64,000 nt of DNA from Paenacidovorax caeni (lineage in GTDB: Bacteria > Pseudomonadota > Gammaproteobacteria > Burkholderiales > Burkholderiaceae_C), in NCBI RefSeq assembly GCF_001298675.1, contig NZ_CYIG01000001.1, forward strand, positions 122,449 through 186,448. The letters are read 5' to 3'. The translations under genes and the position numbers were made by a program. Within the stretch, counting starts at the first letter, position 1; every line of letters begins with the position of its first letter. The notes beneath the pieces were generated by a model. It searched no databases. It saw nothing but the letters and a program-made list of their open reading frames with translations, and was not told the DNA's origin. Shown here one piece after another: positions 31,301 through 38,484 of the stretch.

Positions 31301-32253
31301 AGAACCTGCTGGCTTTCAGCGACCAGGCAGGCGCCAGCACGCAGTACAGCCAGCTCGGCGGCATGGACGAGGTGCGCAACGCCGCGCTGCTGCACCTGGC
31401 GGTCAGCCCCCGGCTGTCGCTCGACATGGAGCTCACCAGCATCCGCCGCCTGCGCACGGCGCCGAACCTGCTGCGCAACGTGCCCGACGAGGAAGTGGCG
31501 CAGGTGCTGGTGCGCTGGCGCCATACCGACGGCGAGACCCAGCTGCGCGCCGCCGCACGGCACGGCTACGCCACCACCTACCCGCGGCTGCTGGCCCATG
31601 AGCAGCGCCTGGACAACCGGCTGACCCTGGGCGGCGAAGTCGGCACCCAGCAGCCCAGCGAGGAAAGCCTGGCGCTGCGCATCGGCGGCATGAAGGACCG
31701 CGCCGCGGCAAACCTGCGCTACCAGGCCACACGCCAGGACCAGTTCACGCTCACGCACTGGGCCGAGCGCTACATGCTGCAGACCGGCGCCGTGGTGGGC
31801 ACTGGGCGCCACAGTTCGCTCCAGTACAGCCACACCTACCGGCAGGAAGCGCCCGGGCTGGCGTTCGGAGCGTTCTGGTCCCGCCATGCGTTCGAGCGCC
31901 GCGACCCCGGCAACTTCCTCGGCCCGCAGGGCCAGCAGTTCCAGACCCTGCTGCCGCCCGGCACGGCCATGGGGCCGGACCTCTTCCTGCCCGAGAGCTT
32001 TCGCTTCTACGGCGTCGAACTGTCCAGCAACCTGCGCTACGCGCAGGAATACACGCGCGCCATGCGCCCCTACGCCAGCGTGAGCCGCACCTGGCACAGC
32101 AGCCTGGGCCCTGGCTACGGGCTGCGCCTGGGGGTGTCGGGCAGCGTGTTCGGCCCGGACCACCTGAACCTGGACTGGAGCCTGACCAAGTCCGGCGTGC
32201 AATCGCTGGGCCTGACGCGTTCCCTGCAACTGTCGTACCGGCTCCATTTTTGA
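28333..32253 (+). CDS. pelB: Pel outer-membrane export porin with TPR scaffold PelB
   Basis: Inner-membrane-anchored periplasmic TPR superhelix fused to an outer-membrane beta barrel that exports Pel. 1306 residues, about 110 more than the P. aeruginosa protein (near 1190). Seen: a TM anchor (about residues 20-40, LIVLLAGLIGGALWLLY), many TPR-like helical pairs to about residue 940, then a beta-barrel region with alternating hydrophobic strands and a terminal Phe typical of BAM substrates. Start at ATG 28333 is inside the pelA 3' end; the frame is open further upstream but only as a pelA shadow. Confidence 0.95.
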   Translation: MLQQTSRFNAQPAERPVLAPAWLIVLLAGLIGGALWLLYPRQDLERRLATATADTDIALSVVYLENLLRSDPANMQLHLLLARQHLLLGELPEAREELQRVRGSSDPQIQRELAWLDWELDYAGYIALAADSEERARLRPVMKQKLQALRRYDWPADRLARLGQWGAQFHDPAFAQQSARELAARQADPEEAARLYEQAAREALGVSDYETCAQLYILARRTTTDPQHAKAYFLAALDALQSGNRLADAVALGEREIGVLIDDPQVLLRMTELARAAARPDVADRYVRKLLRMALLRPAEDAPAPLQVAARPFMQPAALRAQAPRQAPVFDDGAHWLLPPGSTTSPALGPWRMVRAAEGKAAAQPHAPGLPFDDKVYSLAYEVFLENRKQDDAWAIARAAVRQRPQDIAWRERLARVSEWTERADVALENWLAIAQQTQRPDAWQAVLRIAPGQFDDAALAQALLYQLRSRPSDMRLVRELVAAYERLGEPQHAIDYLQAHGQGVEAQELLAQLAERAGQPELALQQWRKLFAQPDTLTPQRAMQAAVLALLLRQPQLGLPWLEAARHGDVPQAQAQDYWRLTGQLADSRQRQALAVEAYRKLITLPEAEPSDFEALVRLLRSDYPLEAARISEMAWQRYAQPEYLVDALTFHVSRSRWADTARLVHDVDAPTSAQRQAAAALLATPEYLRLAGTYYQNTGATGRARAYFENGLRAAPSSTDMRSALLWLFIDSNDAAALRQLLATHEVRWSADPELHDSLASAYQALSLPQTALDRYLTPQLHAHQSDFLWLMNYADALDQNQQADQAWRLRRHLLAQQRQQMHAASAAEARQRWLTEEGLDTTRRIARARLLMTQRPGDPALAILRELLRLDQDAEDSLSNAAAETAIGWLQDAGEYTAERGYLWHQYARAHGLRANRPLWADITVALAEDDKAATGQLLQEFDERLPRYDRVNAAAAVHDVRLAQSAAFETQHDQHDDAPLHLQLTENLLAFSDQAGASTQYSQLGGMDEVRNAALLHLAVSPRLSLDMELTSIRRLRTAPNLLRNVPDEEVAQVLVRWRHTDGETQLRAAARHGYATTYPRLLAHEQRLDNRLTLGGEVGTQQPSEESLALRIGGMKDRAAANLRYQATRQDQFTLTHWAERYMLQTGAVVGTGRHSSLQYSHTYRQEAPGLAFGAFWSRHAFERRDPGNFLGPQGQQFQTLLPPGTAMGPDLFLPESFRFYGVELSSNLRYAQEYTRAMRPYASVSRTWHSSLGPGYGLRLGVSGSVFGPDHLNLDWSLTKSGVQSLGLTRSLQLSYRLHF

Positions 32254-32257
32254 GTTT

Positions 32258-32316
32258 GAATGAAAATGGCCTCTAACCCTTACCGGAAAAGCGCTAGCAG
32301 CTATCAAAACAAGAGT
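32258..32316. repeat. Comamonadaceae short interspersed repeat, copy 7 (pelB-pelC gap)
   Basis: Copy with ggcctctaaccc / aaagcgctagcagctat halves inside the pel operon, in the 123-nt gap between pelB and pelC. The gap otherwise contains only the pelC leader. Confidence 0.68.
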
Positions 32317-32376
32317 CACCCCGATACTGCCCGCCCCCGCCCCGCCTCTTTCTAGTGCTTCCCAAGGAGAAACCAC

Positions 32377-32928
32377 ATGCTCCCTCGCCCATCGCTCACC
32401 CGCCGCCTGCGCATGCTGGCCACTGCTGGCGCGTTCCTGCTGCTGGCGGCCTGCTCCACCATCGACCGCGGCACACCGCCAGCGCTGGAACGGCAGTCCA
32501 GCTGGGTCGTGCTGCCCTTCGCCAACCACACCGAAACGCCGCTGGCCGGCAACCGCGCCGAGGCCATCGCCCAGGCCCTGCTGCACGCCCAGGACGTGGG
32601 CGCGGTGCGGCGCGCGCCCAGCACCACGCAGCAGGAAGCCCTGTTCAACGCCGGCGACAGCGCCCGCATGAACGACGCCCTGAACTGGGCACGCGAGCAA
32701 AAGATCCGCTACGCCCTGGCGGGCACCGTGGAGGAGTGGCGCTACAAGGTCGGCGTGGACGGCGAGCCCGCCGCTGGCGTCACGCTGCAGATTCTTGACG
32801 TGGCCACGGGCGACATCCTGTGGAGCGGCTCTGGCGGCCAAAGCGGCTGGAGCCGTGAGGCGCTCTCCGCCGTCGCGCAGAAGCTGATCCGCAAGCTGCT
32901 GCAATCGGGCCTCTCGGGTGCCCGTTGA
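32377..32928 (+). CDS. pelC: Pel outer-membrane lipoprotein PelC
   Basis: Lipoprotein that forms a ring on the periplasmic face of the outer membrane and funnels Pel towards PelB. 183 residues with a lipobox LLAAC (Cys about residue 25) and a compact alpha/beta domain (WVVLPFANHTETP ... YALAGTVEEWRYK). A strong aaggag site lies 7 nt before the ATG. Its stop is 11 nt before the pelD ATG. Confidence 0.94.
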   Translation: MLPRPSLTRRLRMLATAGAFLLLAACSTIDRGTPPALERQSSWVVLPFANHTETPLAGNRAEAIAQALLHAQDVGAVRRAPSTTQQEALFNAGDSARMNDALNWAREQKIRYALAGTVEEWRYKVGVDGEPAAGVTLQILDVATGDILWSGSGGQSGWSREALSAVAQKLIRKLLQSGLSGAR

Positions 32929-32939
32929 TCGGCCGTACC

Positions 32940-34352
32940 ATGGCCGCTGACCCTACCGCTTCCCCCACCCCCAGCACCACGCGGCGCCAGATAGCGCACC
33001 AGGCCGATGGCCCGCTGGCAGGCAATGGCAAGGCGCTGCACCTGCCCGTGCACCTGCTGGGCAAGCTCGCCACCGCCAGCACCCGCCCCACCGTCATGGC
33101 GGGCGAGACCCTGGCGCTGCCGCTGATCGCGCTGGCGCTGGGCCTGCTCTGGGCGCCCGAGGACCCGCTGCAGGCACGGGGCGCCTTTCCCTGGCCGTGG
33201 CTGGCACCCGTGGTGCTGGCGCTGCGCTACGGCCCCATGGCCGGACTGGGTGGTGCCTGCGTGCTGCTGGCAGGATGGCTGGCGCTCAACCTGGGCCACT
33301 TCGACGCCTTCCCCCAGATGTACTTCCTGGGCGGCCTGATCCTGGTGCTGCTGGTCGGCGAGTTCTCCAGCCTGTGGCACGCACGCACGCGGCGCGCGGA
33401 AACCCTGCAGTTGTACCTGGACCAGCGCCTGGAACACCTGGTGCGCCAGCACTACCTGCTGCGCCTGTCGCACGACCGGCTGGAGCAGGAGCTCATCGGC
33501 CGCCCCATGTCGATGCGCGACGCACTCTCCACCTTGCGCGAGGTCGGCCGCAGCGACCGTGCCGAGGCAGAAGGCCCGGCCACCCTGCTGCGCCTGCTGG
33601 CGCAGTACTGCCAGCTCGAATCCGCCGCGGTGTACCCGGTCGCGGGCGACCAGCCCGTGCCGCAGGCACTGGCCAGCATCGGCACAGCCACCGCCCTGCA
33701 GGTGGACGACCCGCTGGTGCAGCAAGCGCTGCAAACGCGCAAGTTGTGCCACATCAGCCAAACCCTGGCCGCCCAGCGCGAATCGCGCTACCTCGTCGTG
33801 GCGCCGTTGCTGGACCTGGCGGGCGAGCTGTACGGCCTGCTCGTGGTCGAAGAGCTGCCTTTCTTCGCGCTGCAGGCAGAAAACCTGCAGACCATCCACC
33901 TGCTGCTGGGCTACTACACCGACGGACTGTCGGTGCAAACGCTGGCCCGGCCCATCGTGCAGGAGTTTCCCGGCTGCCCGGCGCTGTTCGCCTTCGAGGT
34001 ACAGCGCCTGGCACACATCCACGCCAGCACCGGCGTGCCCAGCATCCTCGTGGCGCTGGAGTTCCACGCGCGCGCCGTCTCGCAGGGCATCCCGCAGCAG
34101 ATCCAGCGCCTCAAGCGCGAGCTGGACGAGATCTGGCGCATCGAAGCACCGCAGCGCGAGGTGCTGGCGGTGCTGATGCCCCTGGGCGACGCCGCCACGG
34201 CCGAGGGCTACATCGCACGGCTGGAGAGCTGGATGCACCAGAAGAACGACCAGTCGCTGGCCGAGGCCGGCGTCTTCGCCCACGTGGTCGCGCTCGACAG
34301 CAACGCACCCATCGAAACGGTGCGCCACATCCACGGCATCGCCCATGCTTAA
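32940..34352 (+). CDS. pelD: Pel cyclic-di-GMP receptor PelD
   Basis: Inner-membrane receptor that activates Pel synthesis on binding c-di-GMP. About 470 residues (455 in P. aeruginosa): a cytoplasmic N-terminus, four TM segments (about 45-130), a coiled segment, a GAF domain (about 180-310) and a degenerate GGDEF domain. The inhibitory-site motif RxxD is intact as RELD (about residues 393-396) while no GGDEF active-site signature is seen, as expected for a receptor. Start at ATG 32940; an in-frame TTG at 32925 overlaps the pelC stop and is an alternative. Confidence 0.93.
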   Translation: MAADPTASPTPSTTRRQIAHQADGPLAGNGKALHLPVHLLGKLATASTRPTVMAGETLALPLIALALGLLWAPEDPLQARGAFPWPWLAPVVLALRYGPMAGLGGACVLLAGWLALNLGHFDAFPQMYFLGGLILVLLVGEFSSLWHARTRRAETLQLYLDQRLEHLVRQHYLLRLSHDRLEQELIGRPMSMRDALSTLREVGRSDRAEAEGPATLLRLLAQYCQLESAAVYPVAGDQPVPQALASIGTATALQVDDPLVQQALQTRKLCHISQTLAAQRESRYLVVAPLLDLAGELYGLLVVEELPFFALQAENLQTIHLLLGYYTDGLSVQTLARPIVQEFPGCPALFAFEVQRLAHIHASTGVPSILVALEFHARAVSQGIPQQIQRLKRELDEIWRIEAPQREVLAVLMPLGDAATAEGYIARLESWMHQKNDQSLAEAGVFAHVVALDSNAPIETVRHIHGIAHA

Positions 34353-35352
34353 CCTCAAGCTCGGCCTGTCGGCGCTGGGGCTGGAGCTCAGCGCCTGGAG
34401 CACGCTGATCCTGCTGCAGGAGCGCTCTGACGGCGCACTGCTCAGCTATCTGCTGCTGCACGCGGCGGCCAGCGTGGCCCTGTCGCTGACGCTGCTGCCG
34501 CTGCTGCCCAAGCGCCTGGCCAGCCCGCGCTGGGCCGCCCTGCTGCTGATGGTGGCCTGCAGCTACGCGGTGCCCGTGGCCGGCTTCCTGGGCGTCGTGG
34601 CCGCGTTCGTCGTGCTGCGCCTGTACCGCCAGGGCCAAACGCAGCAGGATTTCGAGTCCCTGCAAATGCCGGAGTTCGACCAGCACCAGCGCCGCCAGGG
34701 GAGTTTTCGCCACGTCGGCCTGCGCTCGTTCCTGGGCAACACCCAGGCGCCGCTGCAGGCGCGCATGCGCGCCATGGCGGCGCTGCAGTACGTCTCGGGG
34801 CGCACGGCCTCGCCGCTGCTGCGCTCGGTCCTGAGCGACCCGAGCGAAGACCTGCGCCTGCTTGCCTACGGCATGCTGGACAACCTGGAAAAGCGCATCA
34901 ACCGCGCCATCGACAGCGAGCTCGATGCCCTGAGCGCCGCGCAGGCCGAGGACGCCACCGGCGCCCGTGCGCTGGAGTCGGCGCGGCGCCTGTCGGACCT
35001 TTACTGGGAGCTGATCTACCAAGAGCTGGTGCAGGGCGACCTGCGCGAGCATGCCATCAAGGAATCGCTGCGCTACTGCGAGCAGGTGCTGCAGACCCAG
35101 GGCGACAACGCGCCACTGATCCTGCGCAAGGGGCGGCTGCTGCACGCCCAGGGGCATGCCGACGCAGCGCAGGCCGCCTATGCGCAGGCCCGCGCGCTCG
35201 GCCTGCCGGCCACCCGGGTCCTGCCCTACCAGGCTGAGCTGTGTTTCGAGCGCGGCGACTTCGCCCAGACGCGCGCGCTCATGCAGGAGCTGGGGCAGTG
35301 GGGCGCCCTGCCACGGCTGCGCCCCGTGATCGACTACTGGAACCAGCCATGA
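34345..35352 (+). CDS. pelE: Pel inner-membrane TPR protein PelE
   Basis: Component of the PelDEFG synthase complex. 335 residues: two N-terminal TM segments with flanking hydrophobic stretches (about residues 1-95), then a TPR-rich cytoplasmic part (YQELVQGDLREHAIKESLRYCEQVLQ; LLHAQGHADAAQAAYAQA). It overlaps pelD by 8 nt. A 144-bp palindromic element follows before pelF. Confidence 0.92.
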   Translation: MLNLKLGLSALGLELSAWSTLILLQERSDGALLSYLLLHAAASVALSLTLLPLLPKRLASPRWAALLLMVACSYAVPVAGFLGVVAAFVVLRLYRQGQTQQDFESLQMPEFDQHQRRQGSFRHVGLRSFLGNTQAPLQARMRAMAALQYVSGRTASPLLRSVLSDPSEDLRLLAYGMLDNLEKRINRAIDSELDALSAAQAEDATGARALESARRLSDLYWELIYQELVQGDLREHAIKESLRYCEQVLQTQGDNAPLILRKGRLLHAQGHADAAQAAYAQARALGLPATRVLPYQAELCFERGDFAQTRALMQELGQWGALPRLRPVIDYWNQP

Positions 35353-35366
35353 ACCATCCTAAGAAC

Positions 35367-35510
35367 GTGTTGACGGCTTTTTCATGGAGCCCGCAAAAGT
35401 GGCATCTGCGGCGTTGCAAAGGCTCGCCGGGCCGCCAGCCCGGCTGTGCTTTGCGTCTGGCACCCGCCACTTTTGCGGGGCAACCGGCTCCATGAAAAAG
35501 CCGTCAACAC
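35367..35510. repeat. Long palindromic element between pelE and pelF
   Basis: Outer arms of 25 nt are perfectly complementary (35367-35391 with 35486-35510), followed by a second matching block cgcaaaagtgg/ccacttttgcg, an inner block around gcaaag/ctttgc, and a central gccgggc/gcccggc hairpin. The whole 144 bp can fold into one long stem. The pelF ATG (35492) lies inside the right outer arm. It resembles a non-coding mobile or REP-type palindrome; no transposase is attached. Confidence 0.88.
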
Positions 35511-37066
35511 ATCCTGAAGCGCAGTCAGCCGACATCGCCCTGCTGCTTGAGGGCACGTTTCCCTACGTCAGCGGTGGTGTGTCGAGCTGGATCAACCAGA
35601 TCATCCGGGCCTACCCGGAATACCGCTTCGCCATCGTTTTCCTGGGCAGCCGGCGCGAAGACTACGGCGAATTCCGCTACCCCCTGCCCGACAACGTGGT
35701 GCACTTCGAGGAGCACTACCTCTACGCGCCCATCCACTGGCACCAGCAGCCTGCGCCGCGCAAGGGCAGCGAACGTGGCGAAGCCCTGGCGCTGCGCCTG
35801 ATCGACGCCTTCAGCGAGGGCATGGACAGCCCCCGCGCCATGGACGCATTCCGCGAAGCCGCGCTGGAGCTGCTGCCCGGCGGTGCCCTGCGGCTGGAGG
35901 ACTTTCTCTACAGCCAGAGCGCTTGGAACATCATCTGCGACATCTACCGCAAGCACTGCGCCGACCCGTCGTTCGTGGACTTCTTCTGGACCGTGCGCAT
36001 CATGTACCAGCCCTTGTGGATGCTGGCGCGGGTGGCGCACGAGCTCATTCCGGTGCGCGCGGTGCACTGCGCCTCCACGGGCTACGCCGGTTTCCTGGGC
36101 GGCCTGATGGCGCAAACGCGCGGCACGCCGCTGATCCTGTCGGAGCACGGCATTTACACCAAGGAACGCAAGATCGACCTGTTCAAAAGCGAGTGGATCC
36201 GCGACAACCGCAACATCTTCCAGCGCGACCCGACCGAGCTGTCGTACTTCCGCCAGATGTGGATTCAGTTCTTCGAGTGGATAGGCCGCTACTGCTACCA
36301 CTGCGCCGACCCGATCATCGCGCTGTACGAAGCCAACCGGCTGCGCCAGGTGCTCGATGGCGCACCGGCTGAGCGCACTTTCAACATTCCCAACGGCATC
36401 CAGTTGGCACGTTTCGCGCCGCTGCGCACGCAGCGCCCCGAGGCGCCGCCGCCCGTGCTGTGCCTGATTGGCCGCGTGGTGCCCATCAAGGACATCAAAA
36501 CCTTCATCCGCGCCATGCGCCGCGTGGTCAACCAGCGCCCCGACGCGCAGGGCTGGATCGCCGGGCCCGAGGACGAGGACCCGGCCTACGCCACCGAGTG
36601 CCACAACCTGGTGCGCAGCCTGGGGCTGCAGGAGCACATCCGCTTCCTAGGCTTCCAACGCGTCGAGGCCCTGATGCCGCAGATCGGCCTGGTGGTGCTG
36701 TCTTCCATCAGTGAGGCCCTGCCGCTGGTGCTGCTCGAAGGCTACGCAGCCGGGGTGCCCACAGTGACGACCGACGTCGGCTCATGCCGCCAGCTGGTGG
36801 AAGGGCTGGACGACGAGGACCGCGCGCTGGGCCATTCCGGCATGGTGGTACCGATCGCCGACCCGCAGCGCCTGGCCGACGCGGCGCTGGCCTTGCTCGG
36901 CGACACCGCTGCCTGGCAGGCGGCGAGCCAGGCAGCCATTGCCCGCGTGGAGCGCTACTACACCGACACGCTGATGTTCGCGCGCTACCGCAAGGTCTAT
37001 GAAACCGCGCTAGAGCGCACACCCCCAGCACCCCACGCCCCCGGAGACCCCGCATGGCAGGCATAG
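35492..37066 (+). CDS. pelF: Pel glycosyltransferase PelF
   Basis: Cytoplasmic GT4-family (GT-B fold) polymerase that uses UDP-activated sugar. 524 residues against 507 in P. aeruginosa. Seen: LLLEGTFPYVSGGVSSWI near the N-terminus, a C-terminal nucleotide-sugar domain with LIGRVVPIKDI and the E-x7-E-type motif in SEALPLVLLEGYAAG. Start at ATG 35492 (MKKPSTHPEAQSADIA); a longer frame from 35384 would begin in the other arm of the palindrome and would translate it through, which is not credible. The first six residues are encoded by the palindrome. Confidence 0.94.
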   Translation: MKKPSTHPEAQSADIALLLEGTFPYVSGGVSSWINQIIRAYPEYRFAIVFLGSRREDYGEFRYPLPDNVVHFEEHYLYAPIHWHQQPAPRKGSERGEALALRLIDAFSEGMDSPRAMDAFREAALELLPGGALRLEDFLYSQSAWNIICDIYRKHCADPSFVDFFWTVRIMYQPLWMLARVAHELIPVRAVHCASTGYAGFLGGLMAQTRGTPLILSEHGIYTKERKIDLFKSEWIRDNRNIFQRDPTELSYFRQMWIQFFEWIGRYCYHCADPIIALYEANRLRQVLDGAPAERTFNIPNGIQLARFAPLRTQRPEAPPPVLCLIGRVVPIKDIKTFIRAMRRVVNQRPDAQGWIAGPEDEDPAYATECHNLVRSLGLQEHIRFLGFQRVEALMPQIGLVVLSSISEALPLVLLEGYAAGVPTVTTDVGSCRQLVEGLDDEDRALGHSGMVVPIADPQRLADAALALLGDTAAWQAASQAAIARVERYYTDTLMFARYRKVYETALERTPPAPHAPGDPAWQA

Positions 37067-38427
37067 GATTCGAGCTGCGCCACATGCTGCGCAAAAACAC
37101 CCTGCTGGGGCTGGTGCAGGCCTACGCCTACGCCGGTGTCATTGGCTCCGGGCCCTGGGTGCTGTCCATCGTCGGCATCCTGCTCATCGGCATTTTCAGT
37201 GCCAGCGTGGTGGTGCCCGGCCACCTGGTGACGCAGTTCCAGACCTCGGTCACCTACCTCGTTGCCTGCAGCCTGATCTACACCGGACTGGTGCAACTGG
37301 CGTTCACCCGCTTCATCTCGGACCGGCTGTTCGAAAAGCAAAGGCAGCTCGTCCTGCCCAACCTGCACGGCCTGATGGTGTTCGTGCTGATCGGCGCAGG
37401 CCTGCTCGGCTCGCTGGCGCTGTTCGTGCTGCTGCCCGGGCAAAGCCTGCTGTACCGGTTGCTGATGTTGGCCGGCTTCACGCTGCTGTGCGGCGTTTGG
37501 GTGCTCACGGTGCTGCTGTCGGGCATGAAGCGCTACAAGGCCATCGTCGCGCTGTTTGGCCTGTCGTATGGGCTGATTGTGGCGGCCTCCCTGTGGATGC
37601 GTGCCTGGGGGCTGGAAGGGCTGCTGGGTGGCTTCGTGCTGGGCCACTACGTGCTGCTGGCAGGCATGTGGCTGCTGGTGGTGAAGGAATTCAGCCCCGC
37701 CAGGCGCCTGGTGGCGTTCGATTTCCTGCAGCGCGACAAGCTCTACCCCTCGCTGATCGCCATCGGCTTTCTCTACAACCTGGGCATCTGGGCCGACAAG
37801 TTCATGTTCTGGTTCTTTCCGCCCACCTCGGACGAGATCATCGGCAGCCTGCGCGCGTCGCTCATCTACGACCTGCCGGTGTTTCTGTCCTACCTGTCGA
37901 TCATTCCCGGCATGGCGGTTTTCCTGGTACGCATCGAGACCGACTTCGTCGAGTACTACGACAAGTTCTACGACGCCGTGCGCAGCGGCGGCTCGCTGGA
38001 ATACATCGAGTCGATGCGCGACGAGATGGTGTACTCCATCCAGCAGGGCCTGGGCGAGATCGCCAAGATCCAGAGCCTGGCCGTGCTGACCACCTTCGTG
38101 GCCGGCCCGGCGCTGCTCGACGCCCTGGGCATCTCGCGCCTGTACCTGCCACTGCTGCATGTGCAGGTGGTTGGCGCGGGCCTGCAGGTCGGGCTGATGG
38201 CGGTGCTCAACGTCTTCTTCTACCTCGACCAGCGGCGCACCGTGCTGCTGCTGTGCGCCCAGTTCGTGCTGCTCAACGTGCTGCTCACCGGCTACACGCT
38301 GCTGTACGGCGCGGCCCTGTACGGCTACGGCTTCGCGCTGGCCACGCTGCTGACGCTGGGCACCGGCCTGGCCCTGCTGACGCGCCGCCTGAACCAGCTC
38401 GAATACCAGACTTTCATGCTGCAATAG
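37054..38427 (+). CDS. pelG: Pel inner-membrane transporter PelG
   Basis: Polytopic (about 12 TM) membrane protein of the Wzx/MATE-like superfamily, thought to be the inner-membrane passage for Pel with PelD and PelE. 457 residues, the standard length. The conserved N-terminus MAGIGFELRHMLRK is present. It overlaps pelF by 13 nt. No terminator is visible between it and the downstream lipoprotein gene (57 nt). Confidence 0.95.
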   Translation: MAGIGFELRHMLRKNTLLGLVQAYAYAGVIGSGPWVLSIVGILLIGIFSASVVVPGHLVTQFQTSVTYLVACSLIYTGLVQLAFTRFISDRLFEKQRQLVLPNLHGLMVFVLIGAGLLGSLALFVLLPGQSLLYRLLMLAGFTLLCGVWVLTVLLSGMKRYKAIVALFGLSYGLIVAASLWMRAWGLEGLLGGFVLGHYVLLAGMWLLVVKEFSPARRLVAFDFLQRDKLYPSLIAIGFLYNLGIWADKFMFWFFPPTSDEIIGSLRASLIYDLPVFLSYLSIIPGMAVFLVRIETDFVEYYDKFYDAVRSGGSLEYIESMRDEMVYSIQQGLGEIAKIQSLAVLTTFVAGPALLDALGISRLYLPLLHVQVVGAGLQVGLMAVLNVFFYLDQRRTVLLLCAQFVLLNVLLTGYTLLYGAALYGYGFALATLLTLGTGLALLTRRLNQLEYQTFMLQ

Positions 38428-38484
38428 AGGCCCGCGAGCCGTCACAATCGCGGCATTCCCGCCAACTCCCTGGAATCCCTCCCC

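Noticed and set aside
29215..32904. 1229-codon open frame on the minus strand opposite pelB and pelC
   Set aside because: It is a GC-driven antisense shadow: composition is low-complexity Gln/Ala/Arg/Gly-rich with no recognisable domain, and the plus strand holds clear PelB and PelC.
35384..35491. N-terminal extension of PelF to an ATG at 35384
   Set aside because: This would translate the body of the palindromic element and start in its left arm; residues are unlike PelF, while ATG 35492 gives a family-length protein.
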